64,000 nucleotides of DNA. Origin: Gramella sp. AN32. GTDB lineage: Bacteria; Bacteroidota; Bacteroidia; Flavobacteriales; Flavobacteriaceae. Shown here in pieces: positions 1-9,024 of this stretch. The position numbers and the translations under genes were made by a program. Under the pieces are notes generated by a model, which worked only from the letters and a program-made list of their open reading frames with translations, had not been told where the DNA came from and did not search any database. Within the stretch, counting starts at the first letter, position 1. Each line of letters begins with the position of its first letter. The DNA is taken from assembly GCF_023718305.1 (NCBI RefSeq), contig NZ_QEYO01000009.1, positions 122,170-186,169 on the forward strand, in the 5' to 3' direction.

Positions 1-2
1 AT

Positions 3-1136
3 GTGCGCCATGATTACGATGGAAACCCCTGTAGCCATAGAAAAGCCCATAACATTTACGGGATGCAGATGGCCCGTGCTACTTACGAAGGAGTAAAGAA
101 ATATAATTTCCCAAAAAGGCCATTTATAATTACCAGGGCAAATTATTCCGGAGGACAGCGTTATACATCGACCTGGACAGGAGACAATGTGGCGACCTGG
201 GAGCATTTATGGCTTGCCAACGTACAAATTCAACGTCTTTGCATTAGCGGGATGAGCTTCGCAGGAACCGATATTGGTGGTTTCGCTGAGCAACCTTCCG
301 GAGAATTATATACACGCTGGGTACAAATGGGAGTTTTTCACCCTTTCTGTAGGGTACATAGCTCCGGGGATCATGGAGAACAGGAACCCTGGTTTTTTGG
401 TGACGAAGTATTAGGGATTACCAAGAAATTTGTGGAATTAAGGTATCAGCTTTTACCTTATTTATATACTGCTTTTTACAGGTATATTCAGGAAGGAATC
501 CCCTTCTTAAAGCCTTTGGTATATTTCGATCAGAATGATGTACAAACCCATCATAGATCTGATGAGTTTATCGTTGGAAATCATATTTTAGTTTGCCCTA
601 TACAGGAACCAAATGTTCAGGGAAGAAGAGTGTATATCCCCAAAGGCACGTGGTATAATTACTGGACCAAAAAGCCGGTTGTGGGTGGAAAAGAAATGTT
701 TGTAGAGGCCCCCTTAGAAACTATGCCTTTGTTTATCAAAGAAGGTGCGGTAATCCCAAATTATCCCATACAGCAATTTGTAGATGAGCTGGATTTTGAA
801 GAAATGACCTTACATGTATATTACAAACTAGGGAAAGAGACTTCAGAATTTTTTGAAGATTCCCATGACGGTTATGAATATAGGCAGGGACAATTCAGCA
901 TGCGTTCTTTTAAGGTTACCGGGAAAGAAGACGAGATCATTGTTCAGCAGCATAAAAGCGGGAAATATTCAGCTTCCTATACCAATTTCAAGATAAAATT
1001 CCACGGAATCCCCTTTAGAATAAAGCGTGTTTTCTTTGAAAATGAAGACATAAATCCTGAAGAATTGCAATTTGATGTAGATGAACAAACAATGATTGTG
1101 GACAAAGACTTTAGTGAATTACATATTGTAGGTTAG
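3..1136 (+). CDS. Glycoside hydrolase family 31 (alpha-glucosidase type), C-terminal part
   Basis: This is the last 377 residues of a GH31 enzyme; the reading frame is open to the window edge, so the real start lies upstream. The stretch RPFIITRANYSGGQRY followed by TGDN (visible residues 59-62) is the GH31 acid/base region, with the aspartate at visible residue 61. FAGTDIGGF and RVHSSGDHGEQEPW continue the barrel, and FVELRYQLLPYLYTAFY is the conserved helix before the C-terminal beta-domains (about residues 190-377). The nucleophile segment (WNDMNEP type) is outside the window. GH31 members with this core hydrolyse alpha-linked glucose from maltooligosaccharides or other alpha-glucans. The start shown is an artefact of truncation. 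The nearby propeller-type regulator on the opposite strand could control it, but that is inference. Confidence 0.93.
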   Translation: MRHDYDGNPCSHRKAHNIYGMQMARATYEGVKKYNFPKRPFIITRANYSGGQRYTSTWTGDNVATWEHLWLANVQIQRLCISGMSFAGTDIGGFAEQPSGELYTRWVQMGVFHPFCRVHSSGDHGEQEPWFFGDEVLGITKKFVELRYQLLPYLYTAFYRYIQEGIPFLKPLVYFDQNDVQTHHRSDEFIVGNHILVCPIQEPNVQGRRVYIPKGTWYNYWTKKPVVGGKEMFVEAPLETMPLFIKEGAVIPNYPIQQFVDELDFEEMTLHVYYKLGKETSEFFEDSHDGYEYRQGQFSMRSFKVTGKEDEIIVQQHKSGKYSASYTNFKIKFHGIPFRIKRVFFENEDINPEELQFDVDEQTMIVDKDFSELHIVG

Positions 1137-1187
1137 CATAAATCTTTAATATTTATCTCGTCACCCTGAGACCTTTGAAAATTTTCT

Positions 1188-1238
1188 AGCGGAGGAAATT
1201 GACGTATTTTTTAGCATATCTAATGAGATGCTGAAACA
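1188..1238 (+). repeat. Dispersed intergenic repeat, copy A
   Basis: About 51 bp starting AGCGGAGGAAATTGACGTAT and ending GAGATGCTGAAACA. It recurs at 1743-1793 with one indel and one or two substitutions. Copy A is followed by CCCGATAGCTCGGGA, a short inverted repeat (1240-1254). The repeat is non-coding and probably belongs to a genome-wide family. Confidence 0.75.
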
Positions 1239-1742
1239 TCCCGATAGCTCGGGACAGCATGACGGCAATTTTAAAAAACCGGTATCGTAACCCTGAACTG
1301 GTTTTAGGGTCTCTAAAAAAACGTCAATGGTAATGAAATGAAGCAATCTCCATTACAGATTGCTTTAATGCATTCGCAATCAGGGAAACGTCCTCAGTTT
1401 CGGATTCGGGACCCGTAGGTGCAAAATCCGTTCAAAAGAATTGCTGTTTGAGCGAAGCGAGTTCAATTCTTTTAGGATTTAAACCGTTACGGGTGAACGA
1501 GAAACTGTAGACTAGATTTTTTGTTTCTTTTTCAGCAATGGAAAAAGAAAAGAATGAAAATATGCTTCGACTGCGCTCGCGATGATGAATAAAACTAAAG
1601 TCTAACTTAAATTTTTCCTAACGGAAAGAGGAATCTCATGATCATTAGCAATGACCAATTACCGAAATCCTGCTTGCACATTTCGACTCCGCTCAATGTG
1701 ACAAAGAATTCCTCATTGCAAGACCCCTGAAAAAATTTATCC

Positions 1743-1793
1743 AGCGGAGGAAATTGACGTATTTTTAGAATATCTAATGAGATGCTGAAACAA
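1743..1793 (+). repeat. Dispersed intergenic repeat, copy B
   Basis: Second copy of the repeat at 1188-1238, in the same orientation and about 555 bp away. The downstream sequence differs (AAGTTCAGAATGAGG instead of the CCCGATAGCTCGGGA hairpin), so the ends of the two copies have diverged or the element is modular. Confidence 0.75.
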
Positions 1794-1863
1794 GTTCAGA
1801 ATGAGGTCTTTTATGCCTTATGACACTTTACGGACAATCAAAATAAATTTTTCCAAAAATTAA

Positions 1864-1892
1864 TCCGGCAGTTTGAATTTCAAACCGCCGGA
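1864..1892 (-). terminator. Rho-independent terminator after the propeller regulator
   Basis: TCCGGC-A-GTTTG pairs with CAAAC-C-GCCGGA around a short AATTT loop. Read on the minus strand it follows the regulator stop by 16 nt and is followed by a T-rich run (TTAATTTTT). It probably ends the minus-strand transcript. Confidence 0.7.
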
Positions 1893-1908
1893 CTTTTGAA
1901 AGGGCAAA

Positions 1909-4900
1909 TTATAAGGTTTTCTTCTCGAAATTATCTGTTGGTGCGAAACCGTAATATTTCTTGAAGGCACTAAAGAATATTTTCGGACTTCCAAATCCGC
2001 TTCTGTAAGCGACTTCCATAATATTATATTCACTATTCTTAGCTAAGTCTTTTGCGTGATTCACCCGGACGAATTCAATAAAATCCTGGGGGGATAAATT
2101 CACCAGACTTTTTAATTTCATGAACAAAGTATTACTGGTCACACCAATCGCCGCGCTTAAGTCATGGACAGAAAAGTTTTCGTTCTCGATATTCTGAATG
2201 ACGATCTCATTGAGATTGGCTACGAATTTCTCATCGCTTTCACTTCTAAATCTTGCCTTTTTTTCTTCTATAAGCGATTGCACATAAGCATTCCTTAATT
2301 CCTGCTGCCAGCTTAAAATGTTTACGATTTTAGAGAGGAGCAAATTTATATCTATGGGTTTCCTGATCACTTCCGTAAGCTCTTCGATTTGATCATTATT
2401 CAACTTATGATCTTCATCTGCCACCAAAAATATATTGATATGGTTTAAACCAATATTTCGCTTGAGCATTTTAGCCAGTTGAAATGCATTCATATCTGGC
2501 AAAACTGTGGCACTAATAATAATATCTGGAAAGATCATTCCTGCCTTCTCCATACCTTCTTCAGCACTTGAAGCCTGATAGATCTGGCAATATTTTCCCA
2601 CATTTTTAACCAGCAGATCCCTTGTTTCCTCATCACTTTCTATAATAAGGATCTTGCTTTCACTAAAATTGGTGATTTCCTGAGGAAAAGGAGTTTCTAT
2701 AACCTGCTCAACAATCGGTTCAGCGTGAGTTTGCTCAGGAATTTGAACTGGCGTTGTGTTGACAGGTTTATATTCTGCTTTGCGATTTTTAAGGACTACC
2801 GTAAAAGTGGTGCCCTCATTTTTCTCGCTTTCATAAATAAAACTTCCATTAGACTTTAAAATGAGATCCCTGGTTTTGATGATCTGCATGACTCCGCCTT
2901 TTTGATTGATCTTAAATTTCTTCCGAAGAATTCGCTTTCTTTCCAATAATTTCTGCTGATTCTTGGGGATTCCGCTACCATTATCAGCCACCTGGATCTT
3001 TAAGTCACCTTTGTTGGTTTCAATAAGATTCACGATGATCTTTCCAGATTCAAAGCAATAACTTGAAGATCCGGAGATGAGTCCGAAGAAAATTTTATCA
3101 AGCGTTTCCCTGCTGTAGTAAAACGGTCCTTTTCCCCATTGATCATTCACAGTGATCTGCAGTTTTTTCTGCTGGAAAAGCGGCTCAAAATCATTAATGA
3201 GTTCCGGAATATGCGTGGAAAGGTCTATGGCAGTAATCTCATAAACCGATTCCTGGTAATTAAAATTGAGTATCTGCTGAAATAATTCTTCTATCCTGGC
3301 CGAAGAACGTTGAATTTCTACCGCAACTTTAGGCTCGGCAGCTGCTGCAATTTTATTAAGATTGGCCAAAGATTTATCGATTGGTTCCCGAAATTCCTTT
3401 TTTAACTGGCTTCGCAATTCAGCTTTTGCTAAAATTGTGTCTGATTTGCTTTTGTGCCTAAAAACATAAATAAACACACCAATAGTTGCTAAAATCCCGA
3501 GTCCTAGAAACAAGTAAATGGAAGTAATTCCAGTAGCATTTCCCGGCACTGAAATATTTAAAGTTTTAGGTTTTGTCCAGTCCAATCCGGCCTGTTGCGC
3601 CCTTACCTTAAAAATATAATTTCCGGGGGGCAAACTCCCATAATTCACTTCATTGGAAGATGACGGAGCACTCCAGTCCCTGTCCAGCCCCTCAAGCATC
3701 CAGGAATATTTCAAGTTTTGGGAATTGTGCGTAATCGCCTGAAAATTTAAACTGAAGGAACTTTTAGGAGAAAGCTCTATTGCGCTGGTTTTATAAAGAT
3801 TTATATCTTTCCTGCCTTTGTCATCACTCACTTCTAGGCCTTCAAAAACGATCGCAGGTTCAAAATTATCCTGATCAAGTAAAAGCGAAGGAGAAAGAAT
3901 GTTAAGTCCCTGATCACTTCCAAAGGCAAATTTATTCTCATTTAATTTTAAAATTCCCCCCATAAAATTTGCTGAAGAGAGTCCGTGAGAATTAGTAAAA
4001 ACCCTTACTTTATTGTTTTCAGTATTAATATGCGCCAGGCCATTATCTGTGGTTGCCCATATTTCATTTTCGTTGGGCATATAAACCCCGGAAATAGTAT
4101 TCGAGGGCAAACCTTCTTTTTTTGAAATCGTTTTAAGTTGATTTTGACTTAAGTTAAATAGAATTATCCCCGCATCATTAGTGGCCATAGCCATGGCCCC
4201 ATTTGGAAGAATATCGATGTCGTCAATACTGCTATACTTAAGCTTGGATGCCCTTAGATCTTTAACTTCAACAATATTATTATAAGCAGGGTTTAGTTTA
4301 AAGGTTCCTTCACTGGTCGCCGCAATTATTTCATCATCATAACCGCTTATAGCCTGAACATTTTTGATATCAAAAGTTTCAATCTTATTTGCGGGAGAGA
4401 TCCTGGTGAGCTTTCCAGCTTTCCCCCCTATCCAAACATTTTTATCCTTATCAATAAACAGGGCTGTAGCCGAATTAATTTCAGTTTTATATCCTCCGGC
4501 GGGAGCATAATGCGCCCTTAAAATAGTTAGAGCATTGATCTTATAAACACCATCCTTCTTTGTCGCCACCCAAACATGTTCTCCATTTGCTTTTATGGCG
4601 GTAATTTCATCAGGTTCCGGAAGATCGCGATTAAAGTTTAAGTTATTAATGTGGCGCCAGCCCTCGGTTTCTGGATAATAAACACTTAGACCTTTACCCG
4701 TCCCAATCCAAATATTGCCATAAGAATCAACCTCTGCGGTGGAAACCTTATCATCCCCAAGACTGGAGTAAACGCCAGGAATATTTTTTAAAATGGAGAT
4801 ATTTTCCTGCTCTAAAGGCTGCTTGAACAGGTTATCTTTAGAAGCGAACCAAAGTAAATTTTGATTTCCCTTAAAAACATCTTTCACAACCAGGGATTGA

Positions 4901-5763
4901 AAAGCCTGAGGCTCTTCAACTAATTCTAAATTTTGATCTAAAACGACCATTCCTGCACCTTCAGTACTTAAATATATTTTATCCTGAATGTATTCAATAT
5001 TAATTATCGGAAAATGGCTAATCCTCCATGGCAGGGTATAGATTTTCTGAAGATTTACTAATTGAAGATCGGTTTTGTAGAGACCGCTATTTGCTGTTCC
5101 AATAAGAATGCTATTTTCCAGTAAACATAAACTGGAATACTTCAGAAGCGGATTCCTAAGATCCAACACTCTCAGCTTGGTTAGCTCGGTATTGATTTCG
5201 TACAAATCATCTTCGCCGGCAACCAGGATTCGATCTCCCAACGAGATCATATCCTGAACCTTGATATTTTTATTGGTTACTATCTGGATTGATTTTCCCG
5301 CATCTTCAAGAAGTTCGTAATCAATTTCAAAAACACCCTCTTCAGCAGCGATCCAAAGTTTATTATCTTCAGCTAAAAGATGGGAAACCTTTCCCGTTTT
5401 TAGACTGATGGTCTTAAAGCCATCGAGTTTAGGATCGTAAACCCCTACTCCATTTTCAGTACCAATCCAGATATGACCGGTATCATCGATAAGTAAAGTA
5501 GTATAATTCGTTCCCAGATCTTGGGAAACCGAATTGGTAGCATTATATTCAAAAACCTTTGCAGAATTATACTTTAAAATATTTTCACCGGAAGCAATCC
5601 AAATATTTCCCAGGCTATCCTGATCAATTTTTGAATTTTCCGGATTGATTTTTCCTTCCATTGCCCGGACATTAACCGGACTGGAATTCTGTGTAAAACC
5701 TTTCGAACCGAGCCCTGTGCATAACAAAAGACTCAATAAAAACCTTAATTTAAAATGCCCCAA
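1909..5763 (-). CDS. Hybrid two-component system-like regulator with degenerate kinase and receiver domains, AraC output
   Basis: The 1284-residue protein has the HTCS layout. There is an N-terminal signal sequence, periplasmic two-component propeller repeats (about 40-640, many IWIGT-type blades), a Y_Y_Y domain (about 670-740), one membrane helix (about 748-768), a HisKA/HATPase-like region (780-990), a receiver-like domain (1037-1150) and an AraC helix-turn-helix (about 1185-1284). The phosphorelay residues are missing. The H-E-x-R-x-P motif reads KEFREPI with Lys789 in place of His. The N-box asparagines are replaced (FFGLISGSSS, about 892-901). The receiver aspartate position reads IIISATVLPD, with Ala1085. 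Only the DNGSGI G1 box and Lys1135 remain. It probably works without phosphotransfer, by ligand-driven conformational change. The start is TTG: a stop lies just upstream and the signal peptide begins there. Confidence 0.9.
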   Translation of the reverse strand: MGHFKLRFLLSLLLCTGLGSKGFTQNSSPVNVRAMEGKINPENSKIDQDSLGNIWIASGENILKYNSAKVFEYNATNSVSQDLGTNYTTLLIDDTGHIWIGTENGVGVYDPKLDGFKTISLKTGKVSHLLAEDNKLWIAAEEGVFEIDYELLEDAGKSIQIVTNKNIKVQDMISLGDRILVAGEDDLYEINTELTKLRVLDLRNPLLKYSSLCLLENSILIGTANSGLYKTDLQLVNLQKIYTLPWRISHFPIINIEYIQDKIYLSTEGAGMVVLDQNLELVEEPQAFQSLVVKDVFKGNQNLLWFASKDNLFKQPLEQENISILKNIPGVYSSLGDDKVSTAEVDSYGNIWIGTGKGLSVYYPETEGWRHINNLNFNRDLPEPDEITAIKANGEHVWVATKKDGVYKINALTILRAHYAPAGGYKTEINSATALFIDKDKNVWIGGKAGKLTRISPANKIETFDIKNVQAISGYDDEIIAATSEGTFKLNPAYNNIVEVKDLRASKLKYSSIDDIDILPNGAMAMATNDAGIILFNLSQNQLKTISKKEGLPSNTISGVYMPNENEIWATTDNGLAHINTENNKVRVFTNSHGLSSANFMGGILKLNENKFAFGSDQGLNILSPSLLLDQDNFEPAIVFEGLEVSDDKGRKDINLYKTSAIELSPKSSFSLNFQAITHNSQNLKYSWMLEGLDRDWSAPSSSNEVNYGSLPPGNYIFKVRAQQAGLDWTKPKTLNISVPGNATGITSIYLFLGLGILATIGVFIYVFRHKSKSDTILAKAELRSQLKKEFREPIDKSLANLNKIAAAAEPKVAVEIQRSSARIEELFQQILNFNYQESVYEITAIDLSTHIPELINDFEPLFQQKKLQITVNDQWGKGPFYYSRETLDKIFFGLISGSSSYCFESGKIIVNLIETNKGDLKIQVADNGSGIPKNQQKLLERKRILRKKFKINQKGGVMQIIKTRDLILKSNGSFIYESEKNEGTTFTVVLKNRKAEYKPVNTTPVQIPEQTHAEPIVEQVIETPFPQEITNFSESKILIIESDEETRDLLVKNVGKYCQIYQASSAEEGMEKAGMIFPDIIISATVLPDMNAFQLAKMLKRNIGLNHINIFLVADEDHKLNNDQIEELTEVIRKPIDINLLLSKIVNILSWQQELRNAYVQSLIEEKKARFRSESDEKFVANLNEIVIQNIENENFSVHDLSAAIGVTSNTLFMKLKSLVNLSPQDFIEFVRVNHAKDLAKNSEYNIMEVAYRSGFGSPKIFFSAFKKYYGFAPTDNFEKKTL

Positions 5764-5873
5764 ATCTTAAATAGTTTATTGATATAAATTGGGATAATTT
5801 ATAAATTAAAGTCCTGATAAACGGAGTTTTATCTCACTTTAGAAAAGAATTTATTAAGACGATATTAACAATT

Positions 5874-6506
5874 TTAGACAGGGAGATCTATAGAGTTTAC
5901 ATTAACCCCAATATCGCCAATAATCTGTACTTTGAGATGAATTTGTTTATTCAGTACTTCCAGGCTCACTATTTTCATTTGTTCTATAGAACCTAGAATA
6001 TATATCCCGGCCATGGTTTCGATACGCTTTTCCAGTTTGTCATTTATTTCAACGATCCTGGATTCTATTTGAGGTAAAAAATCAAAATTCATCTTGCTTT
6101 TGATCTTGGCATACATCCAATTGTTTGCAATATTCTCCAGGAGGGCATCTGCCAAAAAGTTTTTAGTGATCATTTCGATCAAATAATCTTCAATAAAAAC
6201 GCGCTGATCAGCTTGAGACAGTGCGAGGGACGCATGAATAAGCGCTGTGGCTTTCTTATTTTTGAACAGAGAGGTAAGAGTTATAAATTCAACGACCAGG
6301 ATGATATCAAATTGTTCCAGTTCGCTGGTTTCCAGGTTTACATTGGTAATTTCAGCATACCTTTTCGATGTTCCGTCTTCATTTTCTTTTTCAATAATCT
6401 CGCCTATCAATTTACTTTGGATGACTTTCTCCAGAGCATCAAATTCGATTTGAATGGGAAGTAAAAGTTGCAAATTTGAAGGAGTGATTGATTCTTCAGA
6501 ATTCAT
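5874..6506 (-). CDS. DUF4403-like conserved hypothetical protein
   Basis: This 210-residue protein is not confidently recognised. It has no signal peptide or membrane segment. The start LLLPIQIEFDALEKVI and the end GIYILGSIEQMKI...LKVQIIGDIGVNV resemble the first strand-helix unit and the closing beta segment of DUF4403 proteins. Those are usually about twice this length, so this would be a half-length or divergent member. The middle (about 95-170) is predicted helical and amphipathic. It lies 110 nt upstream of the propeller regulator on the same strand and could be co-transcribed with it. The ATG at 6506 is the only reasonable start. Confidence 0.55.
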   Translation of the reverse strand: MNSEESITPSNLQLLLPIQIEFDALEKVIQSKLIGEIIEKENEDGTSKRYAEITNVNLETSELEQFDIILVVEFITLTSLFKNKKATALIHASLALSQADQRVFIEDYLIEMITKNFLADALLENIANNWMYAKIKSKMNFDFLPQIESRIVEINDKLEKRIETMAGIYILGSIEQMKIVSLEVLNKQIHLKVQIIGDIGVNVNSIDLPV

Positions 6507-7109
6507 TGTAGTGATTGTTGATGGTTAAAGTATTGAATTTACAACAATATTTAGAGCTGGGCTTATCCTGCAGGACTTCCGAAGAAATTCTCGTATGTAT
6601 CCAGAAATGCTTAATTCTTTGGGTCTACAGATAGTTTAACATGCAGCGCTTCGTTATTTTTTAAATTTTGAACCTAAAAAAATAAGGCAACCCAGGGCTA
6701 AAAAGACCAAAATAAAGCTAACGTAAATCAAATTTGCAAAAGTAGGGAAATCAAAAGTTCAAATCGTGACTTTTAATTAAAGTTAATACATCTCTTTTAA
6801 TCTTGTAAAAATGGGGATAATAAAACCCCCATTTCTAACAAACTGAATTTTAGGTATCCCTACTTACCCATTTCAGAAAAAATACTTTCCTAATCTCATT
6901 AGGAAATTCAAATCTAAAAAGAAGAAGTCAGATGTGTATACAAACAATTGTTAATGTGTTAACCGGGCTATTTATTCTAGTTATTGTGTTAAACAGTGAA
7001 TGAATTAAATATAGGGAGACGGATAATTCCCTGCTTTTAAATTATGACTATGTTGTCTATATTTTGAGGATAGCGCGGGGAATTTAATAGATTAAATACC
7101 TGCCAAATA
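6507..7109. other. Intergenic region with a GC-rich hairpin
   Basis: No supported gene was found. A stem AAATGGGG/CCCCATTT with a 10-nt loop lies at 6809-6834 and, read on the minus strand, runs into TTTTTAC, so it may be a minus-strand terminator. A short hydrophobic minus-strand frame (6654-6731) lacks an ATG and is not called. Confidence 0.45.
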
Positions 7110-7140
7110 AAAACTCCGGTCAAATTTGCCGGAGTTTTTT
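7110..7140 (-). terminator. Strong, probably bidirectional terminator
   Basis: AAAACTCCGG pairs perfectly with CCGGAGTTTT around a 9-nt loop, with runs of A and T on both sides. On the minus strand it lies 18 nt after the stop of the 45-residue membrane peptide gene, which supports that small gene being real. Confidence 0.85.
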
Positions 7141-7157
7141 CTAATACGGATAAAATT

Positions 7158-7295
7158 TCACCAATAGAATAGCATATAAGAAACGGAGACCATACCGAGG
7201 ATACCAATTCCAAATTTGCCCAAGTCTTCAAAAGTGAAACTTTTAAAAACTTTGTAAAATAATTTTTCAGATAAAGTAGATAGGGTTTTTATCAT
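7158..7295 (-). CDS. Small single-pass membrane peptide (45 aa)
   Basis: ATG to TGA gives a 45-residue peptide that begins MIKTLSTLSEKLFYKVFKSF. It has an amphipathic, lysine-rich N-terminal half and then a hydrophobic stretch (IGILGMVSVSYMLFYW) that can cross a membrane once. A strong terminator follows 18 nt downstream and AT-rich promoter-like DNA precedes it, so the unit looks like a stand-alone monocistronic gene. I do not recognise the family. Short hydrophobic peptides of this kind are often subunit stabilisers or stress-response membrane peptides, but nothing here selects between these. Confidence 0.6.
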   Translation of the reverse strand: MIKTLSTLSEKLFYKVFKSFTFEDLGKFGIGILGMVSVSYMLFYW

Positions 7296-7482
7296 GTTGT
7301 TTGGTTTTTATCCGAATATCTGAAATTTAGTTTATTTCACAAAATATTAACAATTAAATTTTTAAATATTTATGCATACTTGAAAATTTTCCAAATTATA
7401 GAAATAAACCTGTGAAGTTTCGTAAAGCGTTAGAATTGGAAGGTGCGATAATTCGCCACCTCAAAGAGAAGCAAATTAATGA

Positions 7483-8841
7483 TCAATAGGTTTCCTTCAT
7501 CCAATTATAAGGTTTTCTATTGATCCAATTGCCCCTGGTGAAATCGGGAAAATCCTGGGGTTCGCCATTATTAGCTATCGAAGCTTCTGATAATGGAGTG
7601 ACCGCACTCCATGCAGCGGCATCGTAAGCATCCAGGGGCGGTGCAATATTTTGCCTGGCAGATTCTACAAAAGCATTGATCACGAAAAAATCCATCCCAC
7701 CGTGACCAGCGCCTTTAGCATAATCACCATGTTTCTTCCAGAGGGGGTGATCATACTTTTCCAGCCATGCATCTGCATCATCCCATTTATGGGGTTCAGA
7801 TTTTCCTTCAATATAAATTCGGTTGCCATCAACTTCCCATAATCCATTTGTTCCCTGAACCCGGAAGCCTAAAGAATAAGGCCTGGGAAGTGTGGTATCG
7901 TGGGTGATGATAATAGTTTCCCCGTTTGTAGTTTCTATGGTGCTGGTAATTACATCTCCCATTTTAAATTTTACCTTAGAATTGGGATGCTGTTCTCCAC
8001 CATTTTCAACAATATATTTATGCAGGCCTGCACTTTTAGTGGCGTGAGAGGTTAAAGAAAGGAAGCGATTTCCCCGGTTTATATCATTCATAACTGCAAT
8101 AGGCCCTAAACCATGCGTAGGATACACATCGGCATTGCGCAAAACCGAATGTTGAGTACGCCATTTGGATTCAGAAATTCCTTTATCCCCAAACTCCACT
8201 CCTTTTCCATAAGGAGTTTTTCCATCATTCAATAATACTCCGCGAAGGTCATGTTGATACCCGCACCTGAAATGAACCAGGTCACCAAAGATATTTTGTT
8301 TCACCATATTCAGAACGGCCAGCACATCCCTTCGATAATTAACATTTTCAAGGATCATTAAATGAGAACCGGTTTGTTCATGCGTATTTACCAGGTCCCA
8401 GCATTCTTCAAGTGTATTAGCTGCGGAAACTTCCAGCCCCGTATATTTACCTGCTTTCATTGCATCAACTGCCATTTTCGTATGCCATAACCATGGCGTT
8501 GCGATGATTACCGCATCCACTTCGTTTAATGCCAACAGGTTCAAATAATCGGCATCATCTTTTCCAAAGGTTTGTGGTGCAGCCTTACCAGCATTCGCAA
8601 TCGTATCCAGAGATAATTTGATTCTACTCTCGTCCACATCGCATATCGCTACAATATGAATATCCTCCCGCAATAATAGATTATTCAAATGATTGGTACC
8701 ACGAAGTCCTACGCCAATCATACCAATATTGAGCTTACTTTGATGCCATTTTTTTCCTGTCGCAAAAGAAAGGCTGGGAAGAATTACTGCCCCGGCAGCA
8801 ATGAGTGCTGTGTCCTTTATAAATTTCCTTCTATTATTCAT
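7483..8841 (-). CDS. GH109 alpha-N-acetylgalactosaminidase (Gfo/Idh/MocA fold), Tat-exported
   Basis: The 452-residue protein starts with a twin-arginine signal (NNRRKFIKD, then a hydrophobic run to about residue 27). A Rossmann NAD-binding motif IGMIGVGLRGTNHL follows at about 38-51. The body carries the GH109 hallmarks VIIATPWLWHTKMAV, VSAANTLEECWDLVN, YPTHGLGPIAVMNDINRGNR and GAGHGGMDFF. GH109 enzymes remove alpha-linked GalNAc by an NAD-dependent oxidation-elimination mechanism. The length matches the family. Plain Gfo/Idh/MocA oxidoreductase is the alternative, but the WHT and GHGGMDFF segments fit GH109 much better. The next genes upstream on the same strand encode a NahK-like kinase and a sugar nucleotidyltransferase, consistent with salvage of the released amino sugar. 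Confidence 0.88.
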   Translation of the reverse strand: MNNRRKFIKDTALIAAGAVILPSLSFATGKKWHQSKLNIGMIGVGLRGTNHLNNLLLREDIHIVAICDVDESRIKLSLDTIANAGKAAPQTFGKDDADYLNLLALNEVDAVIIATPWLWHTKMAVDAMKAGKYTGLEVSAANTLEECWDLVNTHEQTGSHLMILENVNYRRDVLAVLNMVKQNIFGDLVHFRCGYQHDLRGVLLNDGKTPYGKGVEFGDKGISESKWRTQHSVLRNADVYPTHGLGPIAVMNDINRGNRFLSLTSHATKSAGLHKYIVENGGEQHPNSKVKFKMGDVITSTIETTNGETIIITHDTTLPRPYSLGFRVQGTNGLWEVDGNRIYIEGKSEPHKWDDADAWLEKYDHPLWKKHGDYAKGAGHGGMDFFVINAFVESARQNIAPPLDAYDAAAWSAVTPLSEASIANNGEPQDFPDFTRGNWINRKPYNWMKETY

Positions 8842-9024
8842 AACTGCTAAATGATTTTTATAATGACTTAAGGATAAACCTATAAAATGATTTTGTTTAT
8901 AAAAACCACTTTCTAGTCAATCACAAAATAAACAAATTCTATCAGATTTCAGAAGGGAAGAAGGTGTCTCAAAGGCACTTTAATCTCAGTACCTTAAATA
9001 TAACCATCCATAAAGTGAAAAGCT

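Larger units (their letters stand above)
1137..1908. other. Repeat-rich intergenic region between convergent genes
   Basis: No convincing gene was found here. The region separates the convergent GH31 gene and the minus-strand regulator. It contains two copies of a direct repeat, several short phrases of the kind scattered through flavobacterial intergenic DNA (for example TTCGACTCCGCTCAATGTGA near 1682 and a GAGCGAAGCGAG phrase near 1453), and a terminator next to the regulator. Short open frames here have no credible start or composition. Confidence 0.6.

Noticed and set aside
1161..1346. Minus-strand 61-codon frame in the repeat region
   Set aside because: It runs across a dispersed intergenic repeat and has no start context or recognisable product.
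6654..6731. Short hydrophobic minus-strand peptide (ends FLALGCLIFLGSKFKK)
   Set aside because: It looks like a membrane segment but has only a TTG start, no terminator and no other support.
7037..7231. Minus-strand frame of 64 codons
   Set aside because: It overlaps the 45-residue peptide in another frame and runs through the terminator stem; the shorter gene explains the region better.
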